DNA from: Bacillota bacterium
Lineage (GTDB): Bacteria; Bacillota; Clostridia; Peptostreptococcales; Anaerovoracaceae
Assembly: GCA_017619985.1 (NCBI GenBank)
Contig: JAFZRG010000007.1
Span: 1-5,511, forward strand
Length of the DNA stretch: 5,511 bases
Reading direction: 5' to 3'
The translations under genes and the position numbers were made by a program. Position 1 is the stretch's first letter. The number at the start of each line of letters is the position of its first letter. This document shows positions 1 through 5,418 of this stretch, piece after piece. The notes beneath the pieces were generated by a model that was not told the DNA's origin, made no database searches, and was given only the letters and a program-made list of their open reading frames with translations.

Positions 1-291
1 CTTGGCGTCGAAAATGTAGAAGAACACGACGGAGTCGACCATCATGGTGACGTTATCCTTCGTGATAACGGGCTGCGGTTCGAAGTCCGCGACCTGCTCC
101 TTCAGGGAGACTTTCTTGACGACCCTGTGGATGATGGGCACTTTGAAGTGCAGACCCGCCCCCCAGGTCGCTCTGTACTGTCCCAGCGCTTCCACGATCC
201 ACGCGCTTGCCTGCGGCACGATGCAGATGCAGCGGATCGCCAGGATGATGAGGAATAAAATGATCACGATTGCGAAAATGTAACCTAGCAT
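1..291 (-). CDS. SPFH/band-7 (stomatin-like/slipin) membrane protein, N-terminal part
   Basis: Only the first 97 codons lie in the window; the gene continues past its left edge. Residues 2-24 form one hydrophobic membrane segment with almost no charge. The start of an SPFH domain follows: IVPQ at about 24-27, then VEALGQY (33-39), GAGLHFKVPII (44-54), SLKEQVADF (62-70) and PQPVITKDNVTM (72-83). This order (V-x-Q, E-x-x-G-x-Y, G-x-H-F-x-x-P, S-L-K-E-Q, V-I-T-K-D-N-V) is characteristic of stomatin/slipin and QmcA-type proteins. Members of that family oligomerise on the inner face of the membrane, organise microdomains and often influence membrane proteases. An NfeD-type partner is common for this class, but none is visible here. 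The ATG at 289-291 is preceded by AAAAGGAG with a 6-nt gap, which fixes the start. The gene follows purC in the same direction, but the intervening region holds a large hairpin, so co-transcription is uncertain. The exact subfamily cannot be set without the C-terminus. Confidence 0.9.
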   Translation of the reverse strand, partial: MLGYIFAIVIILFLIILAIRCICIVPQASAWIVEALGQYRATWGAGLHFKVPIIHRVVKKVSLKEQVADFEPQPVITKDNVTMMVDSVVFFYIFDAK

Positions 292-297
292 CTCTAA

Positions 298-305
298 CTC
301 CTTTT
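298..305 (-). promoter_or_regulatory. Ribosome binding site of the SPFH gene
   Basis: Read on the minus strand this is AAAAGGAG, 6 nt upstream of the ATG at 289-291. It is a strong Shine-Dalgarno match and supports that start. An A-rich stretch lies just upstream on the same strand. Confidence 0.8.
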
Positions 306-326
306 CTTTTGAAAAATGATTTTTTA

Positions 327-362
327 CGGTCTCGCGACCGATTTAACGGACAGATCGCCGTT
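327..362 (-). other. Two small inverted repeats in the SPFH gene leader
   Basis: CGGTC (327-331) and GACCG (336-340) form a 5-bp stem; on the minus strand its loop is GCGA, a GNRA tetraloop. Next to it, AACGG (345-349) and CCGTT (358-362) form a second 5-bp stem with an 8-nt loop. Neither is followed by a U tract on either strand, so these are not simple terminators. They would lie in the 5' leader of the SPFH gene if transcription starts upstream. The minus strand of 365-370 reads TATGAT, a possible -10 box, but no -35 box lies at the proper distance. No function can be assigned. Confidence 0.35.
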
Positions 363-380
363 GTATCATACGATCAGCAT

Positions 381-455
381 AAAGACCTGCCGCCCGCAAC
401 GTATTTCAGAGCATTTGTTCGCACAAAACTCCTGAGCGGCGGTCTTTCGTTTTTT
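381..455. terminator. Large composite hairpin downstream of purC, probable terminator
   Basis: AAAGACC-t-GCCGC (381-393) pairs with GCGGCGGTCTTT (436-447) as 12 bp with one bulged base. The enclosed 42 nt contain a second hairpin: TCAGAG (406-411) with CT-c-CTGA (429-435), and TTTGT (414-418) with ACAAA (423-427) around a 4-nt loop (TCGC on plus, GCGA on minus). The inner helix abuts the outer one at 435/436, so they could stack. On the plus strand the stem is followed by CG and a run of six T. On the minus strand, the direction of purC, it is preceded by A6 and followed by only three T. It begins 12 nt beyond the purC stop codon. A purC terminator, possibly bidirectional, is the simplest reading, but the elaborate loop is unlike the compact terminators elsewhere in the window. 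Confidence 0.5.
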
Positions 456-458
456 GCG

Positions 459-1328
459 CTATTCGAGCGGCTTTCCGGTCAGCAGTTCGTAAGCCTGCAG
501 ATACTTGGCGATGGTCTTGTCGACGATGTCCTGCGGCAGCGTCCAGTCGTGGTCGTGGGACTTCAGCCAGTCGCGGGCGAACTGCTTGTCGAACGACGGC
601 TGGCTCCTGCCGGCCTCGTAGCCCTCGAGCGGCCAGAAGCGGGAACTGTCGGGCGTGAGCATTTCGTCGCCCAGCACGACCTCGCCGTCTTCGTTCAGAC
701 CGAACTCGAACTTCGTGTCCGCGATGATGATGCCCTTCTCCAGCGCATACGCGGCGCACTTCTTGTACAGCGCCAGCGTCAGGTCGCGCAGTTTCGCAGC
801 ATATTCATAGCCGTGGCCCGGGAAGCGGTCCTCGAGCCATTCCACGCTCTCGATGAACGAGATATTCATGTCGTGGTCGCCCAGGTCTGCTTTCGTGGAC
901 GGGGTATAGATGGGTTCGGGCAGCTTTTCGGATTCTTTCAGTCCCTTCGGCAGCTCGATGCCGCAGACCGTGCCGTCCTTCTGATAGCTGACCCAGCCGC
1001 TGCCGGTGATGTAGCCGCGCACGACGCATTCGACCGGAAGCATCGTCAGCTTCTTCACCATCATGCTGTTGCCGTCGAAACGGGGCTGGCGGAAGAACTC
1101 CGGCATGTCGTTCACGTCGGTGGAGACCATGTGGTTGGGAACGATGTCGCTCGTCAGATCGAACCAGAACTTCGACATCTGCGTCAGGACGGTCCCCTTC
1201 TTGTTCACAGTGTTGTGCAGGATCACGTCGAAGCAGCTGATGCGGTCTGTCGCGACCAGGATCAGATAATCTCCGATGTCGTAGATCTCGCGGACTTTGC
1301 CTTCTTTGATCGGTTGATATTCAGTCAT
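459..1328 (-). CDS. purC: Phosphoribosylaminoimidazole-succinocarboxamide (SAICAR) synthase
   Basis: This 289-residue cytoplasmic enzyme joins CAIR to L-aspartate using ATP, giving SAICAR in purine synthesis. Visible motifs in order: the N-terminal KEGKVREIYDIGD (8-20) nucleotide-binding region; DRISCFD (28-34); family signature LPVECVVRGYITGS (97-110); second signature IIADTKFEFG (201-210); and DEMLTPDSSRFW (221-232), which contributes to metal and substrate binding. The length fits the longer PurC form of about 290 residues found in yeast-type enzymes and many Bacteroidota and Clostridia, rather than the roughly 240-residue form of E. coli or Bacillus. An in-frame upstream ATG near 1394 was rejected: it lies over the promoter, whereas the ATG at 1326-1328 has AGGAGGG 5 nt upstream and gives the expected N-terminus. 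The gene stands alone and not in a pur operon. No PurR-type box or purine riboswitch is visible in its short leader. Confidence 0.97.
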   Translation of the reverse strand: MTEYQPIKEGKVREIYDIGDYLILVATDRISCFDVILHNTVNKKGTVLTQMSKFWFDLTSDIVPNHMVSTDVNDMPEFFRQPRFDGNSMMVKKLTMLPVECVVRGYITGSGWVSYQKDGTVCGIELPKGLKESEKLPEPIYTPSTKADLGDHDMNISFIESVEWLEDRFPGHGYEYAAKLRDLTLALYKKCAAYALEKGIIIADTKFEFGLNEDGEVVLGDEMLTPDSSRFWPLEGYEAGRSQPSFDKQFARDWLKSHDHDWTLPQDIVDKTIAKYLQAYELLTGKPLE

Positions 1329-1333
1329 GGGTA

Positions 1334-1340
1334 CCCTCCT
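1334..1340 (-). promoter_or_regulatory. Ribosome binding site of purC
   Basis: The minus strand reads AGGAGGG, 5 nt before the ATG at 1326-1328. This near-perfect Shine-Dalgarno sequence decides the start against the longer in-frame extension. Confidence 0.85.
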
Positions 1341-1365
1341 GTTCTGTGCGTTTGCTGTTGAATTT

Positions 1366-1394
1366 AGAATAATACAAACCGTTCCCGCATGCAA
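1366..1394 (-). promoter_or_regulatory. Candidate sigma-A promoter of purC
   Basis: On the minus strand, TTGCAT (1389-1394) and TATTCT (1366-1371) are separated by 17 bp. TATTAT at 1369-1374 is an alternative -10 with a better hexamer but no well-placed -35. The -35 match is weak. Initiation near 1360 would give a leader of only about 30 nt, which leaves no room for a purine riboswitch. Confidence 0.4.
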
Positions 1395-1400
1395 GGCGAT

Positions 1401-1429
1401 TTGACTTATGGCGTCTCTTTCTATATAAT
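1401..1429 (+). promoter_or_regulatory. Strong sigma-A promoter of the HdeD-like gene
   Basis: TTGACT (1401-1406, five of six consensus bases) and TATAAT (1424-1429, perfect) are separated by exactly 17 bp. Transcription should start at about 1435-1437, leaving a leader of roughly 20 nt before the ATG at 1456. The -35 box lies only 6 bp from the candidate purC -35 on the opposite strand, so polymerases at the two promoters would probably interfere. Confidence 0.85.
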
Positions 1430-1442
1430 TATTTAGTTTTCA

Positions 1443-1448
1443 GAAAGG
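1443..1448 (+). promoter_or_regulatory. Ribosome binding site of the HdeD-like gene
   Basis: GAAAGG lies 7 nt upstream of the ATG at 1456. It is a moderate Shine-Dalgarno match, weaker than those of purC, lysA and the SPFH gene. Confidence 0.6.
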
Positions 1449-1455
1449 TATTGCT

Positions 1456-2898
1456 ATGAGGATACTCGTTGTCATATCCGGCATGCTGCTCGCCATCGCA
1501 GGTGCCTTCACATTCGCCTTTTATACGAACGCGTTCACGGGGCTCGCATTCATCCTGGGACTGGTCATGCTGATCTCGGGCCTGTGCATCCTCGGCGCCT
1601 ACATCATCTCCGGCAAGGTGGGCCGTCTGCCCGATACCGTGCTGGTCGAAGGTATGGTCACGACGCTGTTCGGCTTCGCTGTGCTCAACAACGAAGTCAT
1701 GGACGCCATGGTGACCCTGTTCTTCGGCACCTGGATGACCCTTTCAGGGGTCACGCGCATCTCGCAGAGCTTCGCGGTGAGCCGCTACCGCCCGAAAGAC
1801 TGGGCGAAGATCATGCCGCTCGCGCTGGCGGGCACGATCATAGGCGTCATCATGCTGATGCCTTCGCTCACGACCTATATCAATCCCCTGTTCCTCGTCG
1901 GAGCCGCCTTCATCGTCGACGGACTCTCCCAGCTCGTCTATTCCATGTACATGAGAAAGCACGAGCTGACCGACCGCGAGATCGAAGCGCAGGAACGCGC
2001 CGAAGCCAGAAAGACGGCCAAGGAAGCCGAGCGCAAACAGCGCAACGCGAACCGCAGCACCAGCTGGCATGAAAGAGAGGAACAGCGGGAAGAGCAGAGA
2101 CGCCTCGAAAAACGAAAGCTCGCGGAACAGAGAGCCGCCAAGATGCAGGAACTGCAGGAAAGACGCGCGAAGCGCCGTCCCGCGACCGAAGCGACGATGG
2201 AGTTCACGCCCGAAGAGGTCGAAGAGATCAATCAGCTAGCGGAAGAGCCCGCAGCGCAGCCGGCCGCAGAACCGGAACCCGAACCCACGCCGCCGCCCGA
2301 AGTCATCCCGATGGTGATGTACGAGGACGAACTGCCGGTCACGGAGGTGCTCCGTCCGAAGAACTGGGTCTCGACGTATCCGCCGGATTATCCGGAATTG
2401 ATGCCGGAGGAACCCGAGGAGCCGGAAGAACCGGGACTGACCGAGGAAGAGCTTCTGCAGATGGAGATGCTCGAAAAGGCAAAGGCGCCGGTCTGGAACC
2501 GTCCGGAAAACATCCCTTCCCTGCGCGCGAAGAAGCTGGAAGAGGAAGCAGCCGCGGCGGAAGCGGAACCCGAACCCGCCCCCGAGATCGAAGACCCGCT
2601 GGCGAAGCGCGCAGCGGTGAACATCGAGAAGATCGAAGAAGGCCTGGAGAACGTGGAGTTCGAACCCGTCGAACTTCCCGAGCCCGAACTGGAATCCTCC
2701 GGCGGCGAAGCAGAAGAGCGCAAAGAGATCATCCAGGAGCTCGAAAGAGAAGTCCTCAAGGATGACCCGTTCAAGCCTTTCCAGGCGCTCAAGCTCGAAG
2801 ACCTGTTCGGAGACGACTACGTGCCCCTGCGGGAAAAGGATCCCAAGGAAGCCACGCGCTTCACCCAGTCGCTCAATCTCGACTGGACGAAGATGTAG
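1456..2898 (+). CDS. HdeD/DUF308-like six-helix membrane protein with a long acidic Glu/Pro-rich tail
   Basis: This is a 480-residue protein of unknown function. Residues 1-165 carry six hydrophobic helices at about 1-22, 27-51, 60-78, 82-104, 118-136 and 142-165, with Gly/Ser pairs such as LISGLCILGAYI (39-50), TLSGVTRI (95-102) and IVDGLSQLVY (153-162). This repeated three-helix pattern is that of the HdeD/DUF308 family, named for the E. coli acid-resistance protein HdeD, whose biochemical role is not settled. The usual family length is about 170-200 residues, so the remaining 315 residues are extra. Residues 168-241 are an Arg/Glu/Lys/Ala helix, probably a coiled coil. Residues 263-285 are Pro/Glu/Ala repeats. 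P-E-E repeats occur at 317-326, an Ala/Glu segment at 360-380, a helical acidic segment at 388-435, and an aromatic-containing end at 438-480. Positive charges after helix six suggest a cytoplasmic tail. It has its own promoter and terminator. The membrane-domain call is fairly secure; the role of the tail is unknown. Confidence 0.85.
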   Translation: MRILVVISGMLLAIAGAFTFAFYTNAFTGLAFILGLVMLISGLCILGAYIISGKVGRLPDTVLVEGMVTTLFGFAVLNNEVMDAMVTLFFGTWMTLSGVTRISQSFAVSRYRPKDWAKIMPLALAGTIIGVIMLMPSLTTYINPLFLVGAAFIVDGLSQLVYSMYMRKHELTDREIEAQERAEARKTAKEAERKQRNANRSTSWHEREEQREEQRRLEKRKLAEQRAAKMQELQERRAKRRPATEATMEFTPEEVEEINQLAEEPAAQPAAEPEPEPTPPPEVIPMVMYEDELPVTEVLRPKNWVSTYPPDYPELMPEEPEEPEEPGLTEEELLQMEMLEKAKAPVWNRPENIPSLRAKKLEEEAAAAEAEPEPAPEIEDPLAKRAAVNIEKIEEGLENVEFEPVELPEPELESSGGEAEERKEIIQELEREVLKDDPFKPFQALKLEDLFGDDYVPLREKDPKEATRFTQSLNLDWTKM

Positions 2899-2911
2899 AC
2901 ACGATAAAAAC

Positions 2912-2937
2912 AAGAGCGGCCCGCGGGCCGCTCTTTT
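2912..2937. terminator. Bidirectional intrinsic terminator between the HdeD-like gene and lysA
   Basis: AAGAGCGGCC (2912-2921) and GGCCGCTCTT (2926-2935) form a 10-bp stem with loop CGCG. On plus it is followed by TTTT (counting the stem end) 14 nt after the HdeD-like stop codon. On minus it is followed by TTGTTTTTAT, serving lysA, whose stop lies about 25 nt away. It suits convergent genes. Confidence 0.9.
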
Positions 2938-2960
2938 CGTATGCGTATGTTTTCAGACTG

Positions 2961-4265
2961 CTATTTGACCAGTTCGGGGATCACGTCGCCGCAGATCATC
3001 TGCTCGTACGTCTGCGGTTTGACCATCCACTCCGCTTTGCCTTTTTCCACCAGCACGACGCCGGGGATGGGGTTGCGGTTGTAGTTGTTGGCCATGGAGT
3101 AGCCGTAGGCGCCGGTGGAGAACACCGCGATGATGTCGCCTGTCTTCGGCATGACGAACGGGGCGTCCTTGATGATCATGTCGGAATCGCCTTCGCAGCA
3201 CTTGCCGCAGATGGTGACGGTCTCATCGGCAGGTTCGTCCGCGCGGTTCGCGACGATGCCCTTGTACTTCGCGCCGTACAGAGCCGGACGGATGTTGTCG
3301 GGCATGCCGCCGTCGATGGCAGCGTACTTGCGGATGCCGATGACTTCCTTGGTCATGCCGACGGTATACAGCTGCAGGCCTGCTTCCGCCACGATGGATC
3401 TGCCGGGTTCGCAGATCATGGCCGGCATCGGATAATCCTCCGCTTTGCAGAAGGCTTCGACTTCCGCGAGGATGGGATCGTAGAAGTATCTGTAGGGCGG
3501 TCTCTCCTCGTTGATGTAGGTGACGCCCGGGCCGCCGCCCACGTTCAGCTCGTCGCAGACGAAACCGAAGCGTTCGCGGGTGTCCTTCATGAGCTGCAGC
3601 ATGACCTTCGTCGCGTCGATGAAAGGCTTGACGTCGAACAGCTGGGAACCCAGATGGAAGTGGAAGCCGTGGAAGTTCACGTATTCGGATTCAATGGCTC
3701 TCTTGACGTACGGGAAGATGAATTCCGGCTCGATGTTCAGACCGAACTTGGAGTCCTTGCGGCCAGTCACGATAAAGTCGTGGGTATCGACTTCCACGCA
3801 GGGCGTGACCCGGATGAGGATGTCGGTCTTCTTGCCGAGTTTCCTGCAGATGGATTCGATGAGTTCGAGCTCCTGCACGCCGTCGATGACGATGCGCTCT
3901 ACGCCGTAGTCGATCGCCGCTTCGAGTTCCTTGGGCAGCTTGTTGTTGCCGTTGAACTCCAGTTTCGCGGGGTTGATGCCTGCCTTCATGGCGGTATACA
4001 GCTCGCCGCCGGAGACGACGTCCATGGAGATGCCCTGGTTCTCGCAGAGCTTGTACATGCCCATGCAGCAGAATGCCTTGGCTGCATAGGCGACGCGATT
4101 CTTGGGATACGGCTTGATCCAGCATTCCTTCAGCTCGTCGATCCTCGCCACGATATCCGTCTTGGAGAAGACGTACAGGGGCGTGCCGAATTCCTTCGCG
4201 AGTTCCACGGTGTCACAGCCGTCGAACCACAGGTGCTTTCCTTTGATTTCACTGACCAAATTCAT
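2961..4265 (-). CDS. lysA: Diaminopimelate decarboxylase
   Basis: This 434-residue PLP enzyme of fold type III decarboxylates meso-diaminopimelate to L-lysine. The N-terminal TIM barrel carries YAAKA with the PLP lysine at K63, MDVVSGGEL (81-89), HFHLGSQ (202-208), the phosphate-binding GGGPG (243-247) and EPGRS (286-290). The C-terminal beta domain has DGGMPDNIRPALYGA (318-332), the catalytic Cys-Glu pair C357-E358, and TGAYGYSMANNYNR (384-397) with the PLP-contacting Tyr387. These features favour lysA over ornithine/arginine or carboxynorspermidine decarboxylases, and the length is typical. One oddity is that the usual C-E-S-G-D reads C-E-G-D-S-D here. The ATG at 4263-4265 has AAAAGGAG 10 nt upstream. 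The gene stands alone, convergent with the HdeD-like gene and divergent from the dipeptidase gene. Its leader of about 45 nt is too short for a lysine riboswitch. Confidence 0.96.
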   Translation of the reverse strand: MNLVSEIKGKHLWFDGCDTVELAKEFGTPLYVFSKTDIVARIDELKECWIKPYPKNRVAYAAKAFCCMGMYKLCENQGISMDVVSGGELYTAMKAGINPAKLEFNGNNKLPKELEAAIDYGVERIVIDGVQELELIESICRKLGKKTDILIRVTPCVEVDTHDFIVTGRKDSKFGLNIEPEFIFPYVKRAIESEYVNFHGFHFHLGSQLFDVKPFIDATKVMLQLMKDTRERFGFVCDELNVGGGPGVTYINEERPPYRYFYDPILAEVEAFCKAEDYPMPAMICEPGRSIVAEAGLQLYTVGMTKEVIGIRKYAAIDGGMPDNIRPALYGAKYKGIVANRADEPADETVTICGKCCEGDSDMIIKDAPFVMPKTGDIIAVFSTGAYGYSMANNYNRNPIPGVVLVEKGKAEWMVKPQTYEQMICGDVIPELVK

Positions 4266-4275
4266 ATGATATACG

Positions 4276-4283
4276 CTCCTTTT
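4276..4283 (-). promoter_or_regulatory. Ribosome binding site of lysA
   Basis: The minus strand reads AAAAGGAG, 10 nt upstream of the ATG at 4263-4265. The sequence is strong and the spacing slightly long. No nearer in-frame start codon exists upstream, so the start is secure. Confidence 0.75.
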
Positions 4284-4317
4284 CTGTATAACATGCGTTT
4301 ATGACCTTTCATTTTTC

Positions 4318-4346
4318 ATTATATGCCTTGTAAACGGTCTGTTCAA
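4318..4346 (-). promoter_or_regulatory. Strong sigma-A promoter of lysA
   Basis: On the minus strand, TTGAAC (4341-4346) and a perfect TATAAT (4318-4323) are separated by 17 bp. Initiation should fall near 4311, giving a leader of about 45 nt. The promoter physically overlaps the candidate promoter of the rightward dipeptidase gene. Confidence 0.8.
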
Positions 4347-4356
4347 TCGCTAATAT
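4328..4356 (+). promoter_or_regulatory. Candidate sigma-A promoter of the M19 dipeptidase gene
   Basis: TTGTAA (4328-4333) and TAATAT (4351-4356) are separated by 17 bp, each matching consensus at four of six positions. TATATT at 4356-4361 is an alternative -10 without a good -35. Its -35 lies inside the lysA promoter spacer, and the lysA -35 lies inside this spacer. Just downstream, GTGC (4363-4366) and GCAC (4373-4376) could form a small stem at the very 5' end of the transcript. Confidence 0.45.
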
Positions 4357-4378
4357 ATATTTGTGCGGCTGAGCACGG

Positions 4379-4384
4379 AAAGGA
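4379..4384 (+). promoter_or_regulatory. Ribosome binding site of the M19 dipeptidase gene
   Basis: AAAGGA ends 7 nt before the ATG at 4392-4394. It supports this start over the in-frame ATG at 4323, which lies within the promoter and would add a non-family N-terminus. Confidence 0.7.
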
Positions 4385-4391
4385 CCTCTCT

Positions 4392-5363
4392 ATGAAAAAG
4401 TTCAACATCATCGACCTGCATTGCGACACCATCGTCGAATGCGTTACCAACGGCGCCGGTTTCCGCAGCGGAAACGGCCATATTTCCCTGGATAAACTGT
4501 CTGCAGGCGGCAGCCTCGCGCAGTGCTTCGCCATCTGGATCCCCACAGGCAAGGCAGCGGAGCGCCACCACGTAGCCGGCGTAGACTATTACGAATACTA
4601 TAAAACCGCGAAGAAATTCTTCTTCAAGGCCATGGAAGAAAACAGCGACGTGATCCGCCAGGCCTGCACCGTTTCCGACATCGAAAAGAACAAGGCGGAC
4701 GGCATGCTGTCCGCGATCCTTACGGTGGAGGATTCCATCTTCGTAGAAGGAAAGATGGAGCGCATCGACGAGATGAAAGAAGACGGCGTCCGCATGGCGA
4801 GCCTCATCTGGAACAACGAAAACTGCATGGGCTATCCCAACAGAAGAGACTTCACCGAACACATGATGGGACTGAAGCCCTTCGGTTACGACGCGATCCG
4901 CAAGATGAACGAATACGGCATCATCGTGGACGTATCCCACCTGAACGAAGGCGGATTCTGGGGCGTCGCGAAGACCAGCACAAAGCCCTTCGCGGCCAGC
5001 CATTCCTGCGCCAGAGCGCTGTGTGACCATCCCAGAAACCTGACGGACGAACAGCTGAAGGCTGTGGGCGAAGCCGGCGGCGTCGTGGGCGTCAACTTCT
5101 ACGACGCGTTCCTGCATGAGGAAGAGACGGAATACACGTCCATCGCGGACATCGTAAAGCACCTGGAATATATGAAGGACAAGGCCGGCATCGAAGCGCT
5201 GGCGTTCGGTTCCGACTTCGACGGCATCTCCAGCAAACTGGAGTTCGGAGACTTTTCCGGCTTCCCGCAGGTCGTGGACGCGCTGTCCGGAAAATTCACG
5301 GACGACGAGATCGACATGATCTGCCACGGCAACTTCCTGCGCGTGATGAAGGACAACGAATAA
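4392..5363 (+). CDS. Membrane (renal)-type dipeptidase, peptidase family M19
   Basis: This is a 323-residue binuclear-zinc dipeptidase of the amidohydrolase-like TIM-barrel fold. The family hydrolyses dipeptides, including ones with a C-terminal D-amino acid, and some members cleave beta-lactams. The metal and catalytic set is complete: H10 and D12 in IDLHCD (7-12), bridging E113 in LTVEDS (110-115), H183 in IVDVSH (178-183), H204 in ASHS (202-205), and D275 in GSDFDG (273-278). HPRNLTDE (213-220) supplies the conserved substrate-contacting Arg, and GNFLRV (313-318) is the typical C-terminal motif. There is no signal peptide or membrane segment, so it should act in the cytoplasm, unlike the GPI-anchored mammalian enzyme. 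Length is normal for bacterial members. It is divergent from lysA and followed by its own terminator. A role in recycling peptides or wall-derived dipeptides is inference; substrate specificity cannot be read from the sequence. Confidence 0.95.
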   Translation: MKKFNIIDLHCDTIVECVTNGAGFRSGNGHISLDKLSAGGSLAQCFAIWIPTGKAAERHHVAGVDYYEYYKTAKKFFFKAMEENSDVIRQACTVSDIEKNKADGMLSAILTVEDSIFVEGKMERIDEMKEDGVRMASLIWNNENCMGYPNRRDFTEHMMGLKPFGYDAIRKMNEYGIIVDVSHLNEGGFWGVAKTSTKPFAASHSCARALCDHPRNLTDEQLKAVGEAGGVVGVNFYDAFLHEEETEYTSIADIVKHLEYMKDKAGIEALAFGSDFDGISSKLEFGDFSGFPQVVDALSGKFTDDEIDMICHGNFLRVMKDNE

Positions 5364-5379
5364 ACAGCAAACGCACGCA

Positions 5380-5407
5380 AAAAGAGCGGCTGCAAAGCCG
5401 CTCTTTT
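5380..5407. terminator. Intrinsic terminator after the dipeptidase gene, probably bidirectional
   Basis: AAAAGAGCGGCT (5380-5391) and AGCCGCTCTTTT (5396-5407) form a perfect 12-bp stem closed by GCAA, a GNRA tetraloop. It starts 16 nt after the stop codon. The minus-strand copy ends in a T run and lies just beyond the stop of the leftward gene at 5419, so it can serve both convergent genes. Confidence 0.9.
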
Positions 5408-5418
5408 GATTTGGTGTT

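Noticed and set aside
378..428. Possible 16-codon ORF on the minus strand starting with GTG just after an AGGAG near 430
   Set aside because: It has only a 4-nt spacing, a non-ATG start, no recognisable product, and lies inside the large hairpin. It is too weak to call.
270..1361. Long open frame on the plus strand opposite purC (363 codons)
   Set aside because: It lies antisense to a certain purC gene, has no family resemblance, and arises from codon bias in GC-rich DNA.
1329..1394. N-terminal extension of purC to an upstream ATG
   Set aside because: The extension would overlap the candidate promoter and the AGGAGGG site; the internal ATG gives the family N-terminus.
2236..2830. DNA-level tandem repeat in the Glu/Pro-rich part of the HdeD-like gene
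   Set aside because: The protein is repetitive in composition, but the codons vary and no exact tandem unit is present, so it is low complexity rather than a DNA repeat.
4266..4311. Lysine riboswitch (L box) upstream of lysA
   Set aside because: The predicted leader is about 45 nt, far shorter than an L box of roughly 170 nt, and no fitting structure is seen.
4301..4321. Six-codon leader peptide on the minus strand before lysA (ATG AAA AAT ... TAA)
   Set aside because: Its ATG overlaps the end of the lysA -10 box, so it would lie upstream of the expected transcription start.
4323..4391. N-terminal extension of the dipeptidase to an ATG at 4323
   Set aside because: It overlaps both promoters, adds non-family residues, and the ATG at 4392 has a good ribosome binding site.
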